A stretch of 64,000 nt of DNA. Origin: Papiliotrema nemorosa (Eukaryota; Basidiomycota; Tremellomycetes; Tremellales; Rhynchogastremaceae). This document shows positions 1-10,917 of this stretch, in pieces. The position numbers and the translations under genes were made by a program. The notes below the pieces were generated by a model. That model was not told the DNA's origin. It saw only the letters and a list, made by a program, of their open reading frames with translations, and searched no databases. The stretch is taken from positions 682,001 through 746,000 of the forward strand of contig JASKOT010000006.1 of NCBI GenBank assembly GCA_032158125.1. The letters run 5' to 3'. The number at the start of each line of letters is the position of its first letter. Position 1 is the first letter of the stretch.

Positions 1-339
1 GTCGCATGGTGAATGGTAGAGAAGGGGTGAAGAGTTCTAGTCAAAGGTGTACGTGAGATGAGACGTCTGCTCCGGTAAATCTCGAAAGGCAGCGAGGGGC
101 AATCCCGGATAGACGCGAAGGGGGTGAGGAGATAACGCCGCGGAGTTATCATTTGGGTGTATCACCACCCAGGAGGGATCACATCTCAGTGTGGCACTTT
201 TCCCCCATGTGTTTAATCTCGGATCGATCACCGGCTTGGTGGTCGACGACAGCGACTTGACCTTCCACGCGATTCTACCTCGTCTATCTCTACTTGCCCT
301 TTCACCGACACACCACCTCATTACCTTCCTCTGCCCACC
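1..339. other. Upstream region of PHO88
   Basis: No gene is supported here. The minus-strand reading frame across 37-321 lacks recognisable domains and looks like chance. The stretch just before the ATG is pyrimidine-rich with an ACC before the start codon, as expected for a 5' leader. Confidence 0.5.
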
Positions 340-1108
340 ATGAACCCAGCAGTCTCCAACCTCGTCATCTCCCTCGGAGCCATGCAGGGTGAGTTTCCTT
401 CTGACGTCCGCGCTCTGAGCTAGATCTGTTGCTCACACGATAGTCGCCAAGAGGCTACCGATGGAGGATCCGACATTCATCAACTACCTGCGTATCGGAT
501 ACGTCTCTGCCCAGGTCATTTCTCTCGGGATCTACTATCTCATCACCGTTTTTGTAAGCGAGACTCTGTCCCGCAGCGAGAAGAGTCGCTTATAGCTCAG
601 ATCCGAAGGAAGAACGACTTGACCGTGATCAAATACGTCAACCCACCCTCGGCCATGGTGAGTCCTCACACTTGCAGATAAGCACATCGAGTTGGATACT
701 GATCTGTCAGAACCAAGACGCCAAGCCGGAACTCGTTACTACCACCGTCCGTGATTACGATCTGGATCAGACTGGAAAAGCCATGAAGGGCTTGTTCACC
801 GGTATCGCTTTCATGGTCTTCCTCGTGAGTCCATCCATCCTTCCTCACCGCACCCCACTTACCAATAGCACGGATACATGAAATACACTCAACCCCTGTT
901 CATCCAAGGTCTGATGACCCTCAAAGGTGTCCTCGAGTCCAACGAAGCCAAATTGCACCTCTTCGGCAAGAAATCCGAAGGAGAGCTCTCGCGACCTTTC
1001 AAGACTGCTCCTGGATTGATGGAACAATTGACGGGAGCCGCTTCTGGACCTCAGACAGATTCCGCCTCAATCAAAGCTGCCGAGAAGGCTGGAAACAAGT
1101 CGGAGTAG
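340..1108 (+). CDS. PHO88: Pho88/Snd3-type ER membrane protein
   Basis: Pho88 (Snd3) is an ER membrane protein of the SRP-independent (SND) targeting route, first described as an inorganic phosphate transport factor. The spliced protein is about 190 residues, the usual family size. It starts MNPAVSNLVISLGAMQ and continues into VAKRLPMEDP, with hydrophobic segments around ISLGIYYLITVF and GLFTGIAFMVFL; QDAKPELVTTTVRDYD and YMKYTQPLFIQ are family blocks. The C-terminus is polar and alanine/lysine-rich. Five exons can be joined in frame; the first ends at 388 before GTGAGT. The start is the first ATG of the conserved N-terminus. It converges with the golgin gene on the other strand. Family assignment is from recognition of the whole protein. 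Confidence 0.9.
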
Positions 1109-1331
1109 GCGTTTTCCTTCGTTAGGGAACAGCTCGTTGTCAGAGAAGGAGGGTAAAGGCGATACACGTCGGATAGACAAGTGTCCGCAAGCGCATTGCG
1201 TTCTAAACATGCAGAATTGTTCATTCATGTGTCGTTTTTCGCACATTGTAGTGTTGCATGCAAGGTGATAGATCATCTTCCGTTTAACTCTCCGCTCTAC
1301 TTCTCTATCCCATACTATAATTCTCAATTTC

Positions 1332-3036
1332 TCATTGCCTATCCATCTTGTCGCTCGATAAGGCTTGTTGCAGACCCCAACTGCTTTTCCTCCCGTATGC
1401 TGGTAAAGATCCCGGACCATAACTTCCTGAAATGTTCGAGCTATTCGAGTATCCCCTAGGCCGCATGGGTGTATTTGTCCCATTAGTCCCTGGAGGGGAG
1501 AAAGACAATATCGAGTGCTCCACTGGAGCAGGTGATTGTACGGGGGAAGAGGCGTGAGACGGGCTGGATGCTGATCGAGATTCACCTTGAGACGCCTCTT
1601 TGAGCAAGAACTCGACGAAGAGGTTGCTAAAGGACTTGGACCATCAGTATAGCCCCCGCACCTGGACTCAAGATCAAAACTCACTTCGTTCATGGCTGCT
1701 TCCTCTTCTGCGCTCCTCTCATTCTGCTTGCCCTTGCCCTTGCCCTTGTCTCCACCCTTGCCAGGTGTTCCTGATGCCCCAACTCGCTGTAGACCGGCCT
1801 TTTCTCTCTCGGCATCGTTCCATGATAAGATGGTGGCCAGCAGTGAGAGCATTTCGAATCGCTTTGAATCGGCCCGGCGCGTCGTTAGGAAGGAGAGAAG
1901 GATGTTGGTGACTAGACGTCTATCCACATTATTGTCTGACGAGTTTTTGCGCAGCCGCCGCAGAGCTTCTGTAAGGTGCTCGTTGTTCACCACGGCTGGT
2001 CATGAGTACCATGATGACAGTGTAGATCGTCTGAGACGCACCCTCATGACGAAGTTTCCCTATGATCTGGTTCTTCTCTTTGAGCTCCTTGGTCAAACTG
2101 GCAGACTTTGTCGCATCGTTGCTCATCTCCCCTAGTCTCGTTTCGGCATTCGCAGCGCGTAGTTTGTACTCTGATAATGCCGTGGCAGCAGCTCTGAGCT
2201 GAGACTCCAGCTCGTGGGTCGCCTGATGCAGCTCGCTATCTTTCGCTGCGGAATCAGCCATCACTCTCCGTAACCTTGCTGCAAGGTAAGAGCTAGATAT
2301 GTACCGGCTTGAAACTCGCTCAAGACTTCTTGCAGATTATCTGCCCTTTGTTTCTCCTGTTCTAGCTGTTCTTTTCCCTTCTCCCACTCCCGCTTGTTCT
2401 CCATCTCTCTCCTCTCCATCGCACCAACTTCCTCCTCCATCAACTCCCTCTTCTGTTTCTCGTTCCCAGCTTCATTCTCCCATTCTTCCCTCTCCACCCT
2501 CAGCCTCTCCATCTCCCCTCTGAGCTCTCTCATCTCTCTCGTCAAGGACAACACATCCGAAGAAGACGATTCCGACTGATTACGCAGTTGAGCGAGTTGG
2601 GCGGATAATTGAGCGGATTCATTATTGGCATTCACCAGCTCTGCCTTGACTTTCTCTAGTGATTCGTTCAACGCCGCATTGTCAGCTTGTAGATTGTTGA
2701 TGCTCGTTTCGCGTCTGTCCAGCTCTTCCTGATCCATCAGCTACTATCTCACGGCGCTATTGTATGGCATACCGCATCTTCGCGCAACTTGTCACCTAGA
2801 CTCTGCCTCATAGCCGTCAATTTGCCCAACAACGTCCTATACTGGTTGCCCAATACCTCCTTCTCCTGTCGCGTAGCAGCGAGGTCCTCCTCCAGCATGG
2901 CAATACGTTCGGTCGGTGTAGCATTCTGATCGAGAGATGTTCGAGGTGACCTTTCCGACGTGGAGGTCCGAGGGGATTGCGAGGGTCCTGCTTCTGGCGA
3001 AGAGGGCAATATCTCCCCATTTATACCCACGGACAT
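1332..3036 (-). CDS. RUD3: Golgin with C-terminal GRAB/GRIP-like domain (Rud3-like)
   Basis: Predicted cis-Golgi tethering coiled-coil protein. The N-terminal ~60 residues are Ser/Pro-rich and disordered. A long coiled coil follows, rich in Glu, Leu, Gln and Arg with heptad-like spacing. Near the C-terminus is VNNEHLTEALRRLRK followed by VDRRLVTNILLSFL and RADSKRFEMLSLLATILSW, which matches the GRIP-related Arf-binding (GRAB) domain of Rud3/GMAP-210 rather than a plain GRIP domain. After it comes a Gly/Lys tract, then SFSNLFVEFLLKEAS and a Ser/Pro-rich tail. Five exons: donors lie before 2776, 2309, 2029 and at 1684, and the last exon runs 1634-1332. The start at 3036 (MSVGINGEIL) is the first ATG in frame; reading further upstream needs a non-ATG start. 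GRIP-family membership is firm, Rud3 orthology less so. Confidence 0.82.
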
Positions 3037-3239
3037 GGTCGAATGCAAAGCCCAGCCCCTTCGACGCGTCGCCGTTTCGAGTTGACGCGGTGACGAGGTG
3101 CTGAAGGCGACAAGTGATGGTTGACCGATCAACGCAACGAGCGGGAATCAAGGGCATTCTGAGGGACAGGTCAAGCTTTCTTTTGATGTATATAGTACAA
3201 TTACACGGCACCTCTTTCATCAGCAATAACACCGCTTAA

Positions 3240-3332
3240 GACAAGATGCCCGAGCGGTTAAGGGGATTGATTAGAATTTAATCACTACATCAATTAGGTT
3301 TACCTGCCTGGGTTCAAATCCCAGTCTTGTCT
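3240..3332 (+). tRNA. tRNA-Ser(AGA) with a 12-nt anticodon-loop intron
   Basis: A complete class II cloverleaf. The acceptor stem GACAAGA pairs perfectly with TCTTGTC (3325-3331). D stem CCC/GGG; anticodon stem ATTGA (3266-3270) with TCAAT (3290-3294); loop with anticodon AGA at 3273-3275. An intron at 3277-3288 follows position 37, the canonical place. The variable arm is AGG-TTTA-CCT, and the T arm is CTGGG-TTCAAAT-CCCAG. The long variable arm restricts identity to Ser or Leu, and the anticodon gives Ser. The base after the acceptor stem (discriminator, 3332) is T, whereas G is the usual serine discriminator. A run of six T follows as a Pol III stop. Confidence 0.88.
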
Positions 3333-3336
3333 AACA

Positions 3337-3342
3337 TTTTTT
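3337..3342 (+). terminator. RNA polymerase III terminator (T6)
   Basis: Six consecutive T on the coding strand, five bases after the tRNA discriminator base. Confidence 0.8.
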
Positions 3343-3611
3343 GCTTTCGCGGGATGCGGGACGCATCACCATCATATTGCAATGTCTTCGCTTTGTCGCA
3401 TGAGACGCGAGTGCGCATGGAACGGCGTGATGGCTGGCCGGAGAGTCTGGAACGGTGCCCACAGAGAATCATGGTTGGCCGACCGTGTCCGAACCTTTTC
3501 ATGACTTCATTTGGGGACTGACGGGTTGATTTCACGGAACTCGCCCTTGTTGTTCTCGCTTCTCTGCTTTAGCCTCTGCTCTTCAGACCTTCTACACGTG
3601 GTGCCCCATCG

Positions 3612-5171
3612 ATGCCAGTCTTCAGAGCATGCTCTGGGCTGGTCATACGATGCTTCAAACGCGTTGAGCACTTTGCAGATTGGTTGACGGGCAAGGCTGG
3701 GCCGGTATTTGTGTTTCTATGTTGGACATTGATCATTCTTGGTGGTCTGGCATTCTGTACGTTTTTCACCTCTCAGCGGCTCGTGAGATGGCACTTTCTC
3801 ATCTACAGTTGACGTTGTGGTCCGAGATCTGAGCTGGTTCTCGACATTCCTCCTCTTGCCAGTGTTCACCATCGTCCCGCTCAACTTGTACGGCCAATAC
3901 TACCTCGTCACTCATGTTCCGCCCGGATACCCCTCACCTCGAGCTCTAGCTATATCTCAAACACCTCAATCTACCGATAGAGAGAGGACATGGATTGATC
4001 TCGATTCGAAGAACGTTTGGAGTCCTGAACGATGGGGATTCAAGAGGAGAGGAAGGGTTTTGACTACTCAGACAGCTGCGAGAGCTGGGACATCGGAAGA
4101 CAAGAGAGTTAGGCGGTGCAGAAAGTGCGATGGGCCAAAGCCTGATGTGAGTGTATTCCCTCTCGGTATGATTCAGATCTAATCGACGTAGAGGACGCAT
4201 CATTGTAGCGTTTGTAGACGGTGTGTGTTGATGATGGACCATCATTGTCCCTGTGAGTGGCTGCGCACCGTTGATCGACTTGGCTAATGTGAGGGATCAA
4301 TGGCTGCGTGAGTGAGCTGCACTCCTTCTGATGTCTCTCTGATATCCTCCAGGTTGGTCTGTACAACCAGCGACACTTCATCCTCTTCATGTAAGCTGTC
4401 TTCTATCATCAGTGCGCGAAGCTAAGAGGAAGGGTCTGGCTCTCTGTTGGATGCTGGGTAGTGGGAATCTTGGGCATTGGGAAATTTTGGGAGTCTTTCG
4501 ATTTCAAAGTCAATGTGAGCTTGGTCGATCGGGAACGGGAGTCAGCTGATGAGCAGTGGTCTGGTTATACACCAGGTATCGCTTACACGTTGACTTGGGT
4601 GCTATGCGTTGCAATAGGTCAGCTCTCCCGCCCTGCATGTGCTCAATAGCTGATGGATTAGGCTGCGCGGTGCCTGTGCTCTGCTCATGGCATATCTACA
4701 TGATAACGAAGAATGAAACGTCTATCGAATCTCACGACAATGCTTATCTAGAAGGACGAGCCAAGGCGGATGGTTTGATATACCTGAATCCGTACAATAT
4801 GGGTAGAAGGCGGAACCTCCAGCTGTTTTTCAATCTCGGTCCTGATGGCTAGTGAGTTTGTCCAGTCAATCTGGAGTGCGGAATTGATGGGCAGTTCCGC
4901 TTGGACACTTTTGTTTCCGCTGATCGTACCGCCCACTACGAACGGCTGGAGCTTCCCTAGAAGGAGCATACCGAACGATCATGTCGATGCCCCAGGTCTG
5001 CACGCTCCGGAACTCGCGGCTGGCCTCATTTCGCCTAATCAGGTCGATGCCCAGATCATTCCTCGGTCAGGAGGCGATAGGGCGGAGAATGGAAGGGTAG
5101 GAAAGTATGTCATGGGTGACGATGGCAGTTTGACGGATGATGAGGAAGGTGGAGGAGGCTGGATGGACTAG
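3612..5171 (+). CDS. DHHC palmitoyltransferase (Pfa3-like)
   Basis: Protein S-acyltransferase, transferring palmitate from acyl-CoA to cysteines of target proteins at endomembranes. Two N-terminal membrane segments (about residues 28-48 and 60-80) precede the cysteine-rich domain [10 protein letters not shown] / [21 protein letters not shown], which carries the catalytic Asp-His-His-Cys. It continues [16 protein letters not shown], then two more membrane segments. Downstream are a TSIESHDN block (TTxE-like) and [18 protein letters not shown], resembling the conserved C-terminal motif of DHHC enzymes, then a Pro-rich tail ending in an acidic, Gly-rich stretch. Several introns are needed; the GTGAGT after 4853 joins GPDGY to [20 protein letters not shown] favours Pfa3/DHHC15/20-like enzymes over Pfa4 or Swf1, but the subfamily is inferred. 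Confidence 0.88.
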
Positions 5172-6217
5172 GTTCGAATGCATTATCCCTCCGATCGTCA
5201 TTGGCGCCGATCTGACAGTGACTCACCATGGCGAGGAGGTCTGACTGTACTATATGCGCTGGGTGAGCAAGGCCCATGCGACATGGTTCACGATCAGCAC
5301 AGCAACGCTTTGCATTGTCATGGTTTGTCGTTATCCTTCAGCTGTCGTAACCATGGAGACGCCTCGCATGATCACGCTTCAAGGATGGCGTGAGTTTGTG
5401 CTCGGATGAGTAGTGTACCCGGCCACCTGACGTTCAAGTTGAGGGCCGCTACTGTACCTAGCGCGACGCGTTCACGCTTTCAGCACTAAACGTTCAAGGT
5501 CTGCTTGTCATACCTCGATATTTCCGTGAGATACCTGATTCATGCAACCTGCTAGGATACTAGCAGCTGGGTGCCAGTCTCCTTTGCGGTTGTCCACAGG
5601 GAGCGGGAATGTTGCCACTCGGACCGTTGATAAGTCGCCAACGCCCCGTCTCACCGCAGAACAAGGGCAGGCCCGGGAAGCCTCATAGATAGTAGATGGT
5701 CGTTGAACGGCCGAGTTAAACATACGATGAAATGTGCTTTATGCTTCGTGAGGTTGTCACGCCCACATGCCATTGAACAGCTGAGCAACCGGAAGTAGGC
5801 GAGCGCCCTAAGCGGTTCAGCCTGCCTTCGAATGTGACCAGTCAGAGTCACTGGCTCACAGCAGCTCTGGCCAGGAACTTACATCGGCAGCGCCAGTCAG
5901 GAATATGGCGAGCCCAAGATCTCGTGATACTAGAGGAACAAAGTCACCCTGTTTGAAAGGCCTTTAGGCAGTGAGGAGCTCTCAGCTAGACCAAGTTGCT
6001 GGCAACAGCCGGGAACCTCTTGATCTGTAGCTTAATGTATGCTCATATACCAGAAACTTCCGAGTGTAAGTGGCAGAACCGTGTAGTCGACTCGACTGTT
6101 GAAATCAGTCACGTCGAAGCTGTGATGAAACCATGCCGTCATTGATTCGCGTAAATACTTTCAGACTGATCTGATCTATTTGTTCGGCATTCAGCTTTCA
6201 TCCCATCGCAAGTACAG
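5172..6217. other. Gene-poor intergenic stretch
   Basis: About 1 kb between two plus-strand genes. Short frames on both strands lack domains, good start contexts or splice continuity. No repeat, RNA gene or mobile element was seen. Confidence 0.5.
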
Positions 6218-6682
6218 ATGGTCAGGACCAGGTCCGGCCATATCGGGAAGGATGATAACGACCTCAAATCAGCTGGCAAGAAGAAAAGATCAGACAGAAA
6301 GCCGGGTGAAAGCATAAAAGCGAAGTCTTCTCCCCGCGAAACGAGCACCGACCCTCAAAAGCAACGCATCATCCGGGACAAGCTATATCATCTCATATCA
6401 CGTACGAAGGATACCTCCACTATCTGTCCATCGCAGGTCGCAAGGGCTATACACGAAGATCATCGGGTCACGTTCCCAGACTGGAGAGGAGAGATGGATC
6501 CCGTTCGAGCTGTCGTTTGGGAGGAGGTCAAGAAGGGTCATGTGCAGGTGACACAGGGAGGACAAGTCCGGACATATAACGAGAGGAACGATCTTAAAGG
6601 TCCGATCAGGGTACGTAGAGGTCCAAACTGGGACGAAATCGATCCGAACAGGACATCCCACATGAAAGGGAAGGACGAGTAA
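6218..6682 (+). CDS. DUF3253 domain protein
   Basis: A single-exon 154-residue protein. The first ~45 residues are lysine/arginine/serine-rich. Residues 50-140 match the DUF3253 family: QRIIRDKLYHLISR, then TICPSQVARAI, a WRGEMDPVRAVVWEEVKKG helix, and VQVTQGGQVRTYN with GPIRVRR. DUF3253 looks like a small winged-helix fold (helices followed by a beta hairpin with the QGG turn) and occurs in many bacteria and fungi; its function is unknown. The ATG at 6218 is the first in frame. A bacterial origin is possible given the family distribution, but nothing in the local sequence proves it. Confidence 0.75.
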   Translation: MVRTRSGHIGKDDNDLKSAGKKKRSDRKPGESIKAKSSPRETSTDPQKQRIIRDKLYHLISRTKDTSTICPSQVARAIHEDHRVTFPDWRGEMDPVRAVVWEEVKKGHVQVTQGGQVRTYNERNDLKGPIRVRRGPNWDEIDPNRTSHMKGKDE

Positions 6683-6699
6683 GCGGGCGTCGCATTGCG

Positions 6700-7790
6700 T
6701 TAAATCGACTGTGGACCGCTGCTGCGCAACGAGCGCTGGACGTATATGCCCCGGCGGATGATCGATGTCGATAAGCAGAGGATCACCAAGACCATAGAGA
6801 ATTCAAAGAGAATGGTTCCAGCTCCTGCAATCACACTCGTCGGAACGGCATTGCCCATTGTGTGTCGTGCAACCTGGACTGGCGTGTCGGCAATCGGGTG
6901 CATGATGGACTGATTGTCAGTGTTATATCCACCAAGTGAGTCCCATGTCCGCTGACCTTCCTCACCATACGGTGCTGATGTGCAATAGGTTTGCAAGACC
7001 TGAATGCCTGCTCACGAAGAAGTGGTCGAGCCGATGCTGAACCCACCTCACCCTCACATGAAAGGATGTCCTGGTTGAAAGGGTCACATCACGTCGAATC
7101 AAAGATCTCCCTGCCGTATATGCTATCACAATCTAGCACAATCGACGAGCTCGAGCACGATAAAGCATCACAACTGGACTAGATGCATGCAAAGATCACT
7201 CGCGATACACCATCACGCCGTAGCGGTACAAACTACATCAGCCAACGCGGAGCTGGGTCTGGATTCTTTTCGGGGAGGATGAGCGTATCGATACATTTCC
7301 CGAGCCAGCAGATCCTGCTCATCGACAATTGCCCATTGCAGAGGCTTGACAGCAGATTCCAAATACGCGTGTGACTTTGGTGTGGCCAGAATAGACGACG
7401 CAGCGCAGCCTGTATGGCACTGGAGGGTGGGATGGTGGACAGGAAGACAGGTAGAAGAGGGGGATGGTCCCATGTCAAAATGGGGTTGCGACAAGTGGTG
7501 AGGCATGATAATCATCGGATGGAGGGAAATCAGGCCAAGTGCTTCAGGTGTCGAAGGTGATTGCGAGTTGTGACGCTGAAGGAGGTCCACGGGAGAACGG
7601 ACCAGCAACCGTACACTATAAATCTTGACGGGAGGCTCATCACTCTTGACAGAGCTTCGCGATGAAAATGATGAATAATATCCTTTGAGTTGCCTCTTAC
7701 ATGATCGAGGTGTGTGAGATGTGAAAGGTTCGGCAGGGGTCCCGAGAAAGCTCAACAGGGGACAGTCAATGACGATCCTCTAAAACATGA
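6700..7790 (-). CDS. Uncertain hypothetical gene, exons unresolved
   Basis: A minus-strand frame across 7213-7777 stays open for about 185 codons and is preceded by a good acceptor (TTTTAG with a CTGAT branch site upstream), so an upstream exon is likely. Its product is Ser/Pro/His-rich with blocks such as KIYSVRLLVRSPVDLLQRHN and LQWAIVDEQDLLAREMYRY. No family is recognised. A separate frame at 6700-6926, after a plausible intron ending near 6927, encodes a hydrophobic segment (about 20 residues around FEFSMVLVILCLSTSII) and a basic tail. Whether both belong to one gene cannot be decided by eye. Confidence 0.3.
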
Positions 7791-8081
7791 CACAGTGCAT
7801 CAGCGAACGACCAATACTAAGGGAAGATCTCGGCCTGATGAAAGTCTTGAGGCAGTGGGACCTGGATGGAAGAGCCCAGAAGGGGTTGTTGACAATGTGT
7901 GATTTTGGGACAATGCCGCTGCTGTGTGAGGACACTTGGAGCTGATTAGTGCGCGGTGTTTCGATACCCCATGAGCGACTTGTGATCAATATGGAGTTTA
8001 TGAAAGACATAATCGCGTGTGAGCCGAGATGGCATGCCCATGATGCATGGTCCCAATACAAAAACGACTTCAAGCAGAAAT

Positions 8082-9099
8082 CTACTCGTCGTCCTCCTCC
8101 TCGTCCTCGTCGATCTTGCCAGCCTTGTAGGCGGCAATCTTCTCCTCGACTCGGGCTCGTCGTTGCTCCCTGTTGAGCTTTTTGCTTCGGTGTTGTGCGC
8201 TCTCCTTGGTCCACTTGGCAGTGTCCTTCTCGGTAGCCTTGAACTCTGGGTTCTCTCGGATCTTCGAGTAAGCCTCGGTGTAGAGCTCCTCAATGTCGGC
8301 GGATCCAATGTCGGAAGCGAGGTAAGTAGCGAATTGCTTCTTGAATCGCTCGTCATCTTCCTCCTCAAGAGACTCCATGTACTCGGCAACGTGACCACCG
8401 AGGATGTACTTTTGGAGAGTCTCGGCGTCGAGCTCCTTGGTCTCGGGGTCGTATCCGGGGAATCGCTTCTCGTTGTGGGGGATGAAGATACCTCCGTCCG
8501 AAGCACCCTTCATGGCACCGAAGACTCGGTTACCGGTCGAGGTTCGTCGGAGACCGACATCGAGGTAGGCCTTGAATGGTCGGGGCTCATCCTCACCAAC
8601 TGTCACATGAGTATGCAAAACTTTCCATTGAGATGCTTGGACTCACGAGCCTCGGTGAGCTGGAGCTCTCCGGTGGGTTCGACAACACCCTCGTACTTGT
8701 CGGCAAGACCAAGCTTGGTCAAAGCTCGTCGAGCAACAAGGAGACCGGTAGCGTAGGCCGCGGTCCAGTTGGTAAGACCGTGCTCGATACCGAACTTGGG
8801 GAGCTCCTTGGAAGAAGCGTGAACCAAGACGACATCTCCCTGGAGCTTGGCGTAGACAATCTGGCAGATGACTTGTCGGTTGGTGATTCGGACGACCAGT
8901 CTGTATTTGGGCGAAGCGTACTACACATCAATCTCTGACGACCACACCGCACTCTGGTCGAGTGACATACCTTGTTCTTGGCCTGGGCGACAAGTCTCTT
9001 TCGAGCGTAGTAGTCGGTCTTTCCCTCTCTCCTTCGTCGGGGCTTGACCTGGAATCGCGAGAAGTAGGCGCTCGACTTGATGACCTTGACGAAAGGCAT
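8082..9099 (-). CDS. RPL5: 60S ribosomal protein L5 (uL18)
   Basis: Large-subunit protein that binds 5S rRNA together with uL5. Three exons join cleanly: 9099-8971, 8920-8647 and 8599-8082, giving 306 residues. The N-terminus [19 protein letters not shown] is basic. Family blocks include [30 protein letters not shown] and [16 protein letters not shown]; the C-terminus is basic then ends in a run of acidic residues. Codon use is strongly biased, as for a highly expressed gene, and this bias keeps a long antisense frame open across 8019-8756. It is divergent from the MPD1-like gene. Confidence 0.97.
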
Positions 9100-9445
9100 T
9101 TTGGCGGGTTTGGGATGGGGTGTGTTGAAGGACAAGGAGGTTGGCTGTATTCACCACTATGCGATTTTTCGACGCTCCCCTCTGGCAAGGGCAAGTGAGC
9201 CAGGCGGCGATGACCGAAAATTTTGGTGATCACTCATCTCGGCGTTATCTTCTCGGAGATATTTGATGTGATGAATGTGGCATTTCCGGACTCCCGCTTC
9301 ATGTCGACCTCCACTTGACCTCTCCACGTCGATTCCAGCGAACTGATCGTCAGGATCGCCTTGATCCGCCGGACATTTGGGGTCAACAAAGCACTATCCA
9401 GGCAAAACCACGGGTGTCTACGGCAAGTCGATTGAAGGGCTCATC
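9100..9445. promoter_or_regulatory. Divergent promoter region RPL5 / MPD1-like
   Basis: 346 bp between two start codons facing away from each other. No coding sequence is seen; the RPL5-proximal part includes an AT-rich GAAAATTTTGGTGATC stretch. No specific factor site is claimed. Confidence 0.5.
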
Positions 9446-10726
9446 ATGTTTGGGAAGGCGGCTCTGTTGCTGGGTCTGCTCCCCCTAGGCGCCTATGCGG
9501 GGATGTATGGACAACCAGTGGTCAACCTAGACGGGAAGACGTTCAAGCAGGTCATGGCTACAGAGCATGCAGCGGTATGGCCATTGCGACGCATCGGGAT
9601 CAGCTGCTGAGTGTATCAGATGGTAGCCTTTGTCGCGCCCTGGTGTGGTCACTGCAAGAATTTGGGACCAGAATATACAGCAGCCGCCCAATCGTTAACC
9701 CCTCTTATCCCCTTCTACGCGGTCGACTGCGATGCTTCGCAGAACAAAGCTCTTTGTGCCGAATATGGAATACAAGGCTTCCCGACTATCAAAGCCTTCC
9801 CTCGAGCGGGTAAGGGTGCAGCGAGAGATTATAATGGGGAGAGGCAACGAGGTGCATTGATCGAACATGCGAAAGGACTTGTACCCGACCGGGTGAAGAA
9901 GTTGAGGATAGATGATGGTGCTGAACGGGTCATCACCAAGTTCATTGATGAGGTGAGCAGGATACGTTGTTGGAAGACGATCATGTCGCTGACGGAAAGA
10001 AACCGAACCTCCCACATGCTTTGCTAATTCATCCGTCCGCCCCTTCGATTCCTTTCCTGTGGAAAGTCCTAGGTCACCGATTATCGAGCAAGGTCAGCCT
10101 GCTTATCACCTCCTGTGTTTGAGCCTGTCTGACAAGAATAGATGCAGCTTGGATATATACGTGATTCGACAGACCATGCTGTGATCTCCTCCTTGGGCAT
10201 ATACGACCCAGCCGATACCACCAAAGACACCGCTCGGGCCGTAGTCTGGCAACCGGGAGCTTCCCGGCAAGAGATAATCGAGTACGACGGTGAGTCGATC
10301 TCCCTGCCTAATAGCAGTATGGCTGACCGATGAGGCGAGCTGAAATTCAATGCTCTGCTAGAATGGCTGCAAGCCCATATAGATGGCACTGCACCTCCAC
10401 CCAGTTCCAAAAGGTCGAAGTCCCCGACCCCAGAGTCGAAACCCGCTGACACGGATGCGAAAGCTCGACGGCAGGCCAAGCTCGACGAGGCAGAACGAAG
10501 AGATAAAGCACGACGAGAGAAGGCCGCCGCGCAGAATGCTGCGAGCGGTGGTAGCAAAGTGGAAGAGGCGCCTCGAGCTGTACCGGAGAAAGTGGCAGAA
10601 GAGTTCCAGGCGTCGTATGAGAATAGCCGGGGTGATGCACCGGAACCTGTCCCTGAGCTGGAAGTAGAGAATGATGTAGATCAGAGTAGCCAGCCAGAGC
10701 AGACGATAGTGCACGAAGAGCTGTGA
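9446..10726 (+). CDS. MPD1: ER protein disulfide isomerase, Mpd1-like
   Basis: Oxidoreductase of the ER lumen. The first ~19 residues (MFGKAALLLGLLPLGAYAG) form a signal peptide. A thioredoxin domain follows with FVAPWCGHCKNLGPEY, whose CGHC is the active site, and a cis-proline in GIQGFPTIKAFP. The second half is a redox-inactive thioredoxin-like domain, then a charged, Ala/Glu/Lys-rich extension of about 100 residues with helix-forming character. The protein ends HEEL, close to the HDEL retrieval signal. Introns follow HAA, FIDE, SSK and the YDG codon; each join keeps frame. It has one CxxC domain, as Mpd1 does, rather than the two of classical PDI. The FRS1 gene follows on the same strand 191 bp downstream. 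Confidence 0.85.
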
Positions 10727-10917
10727 TGTATCATGCACCATGCAGCAAGAGGCCATTGCCATTTAGAGGGAAAAGAGAAGGATCCCGCCGCGTGCAACAT
10801 TTGAGTCGGGTTTCAACGTTTCGACTTTTGCGACGAAATCACATTTCAACGTTCAGCCCATCTACTCTCGCATACACTTCATATCGCTGTTTCGGTAGGG
10901 ATCAGCAGAACGTCACA

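Noticed and set aside
1692..2135. Plus-strand frame over the golgin gene
   Set aside because: Antisense shadow; the minus-strand frame has the GRAB domain and proper splice sites.
5178..5393. Short ORF after the DHHC gene
   Set aside because: No domain, no splice support, composition like flanking non-coding DNA.
8019..8756. 245-codon plus-strand open frame
   Set aside because: Antisense to RPL5; it stays open because of the strong codon bias of the ribosomal protein gene, and its Leu/Ser/Gly-rich product has no domain.
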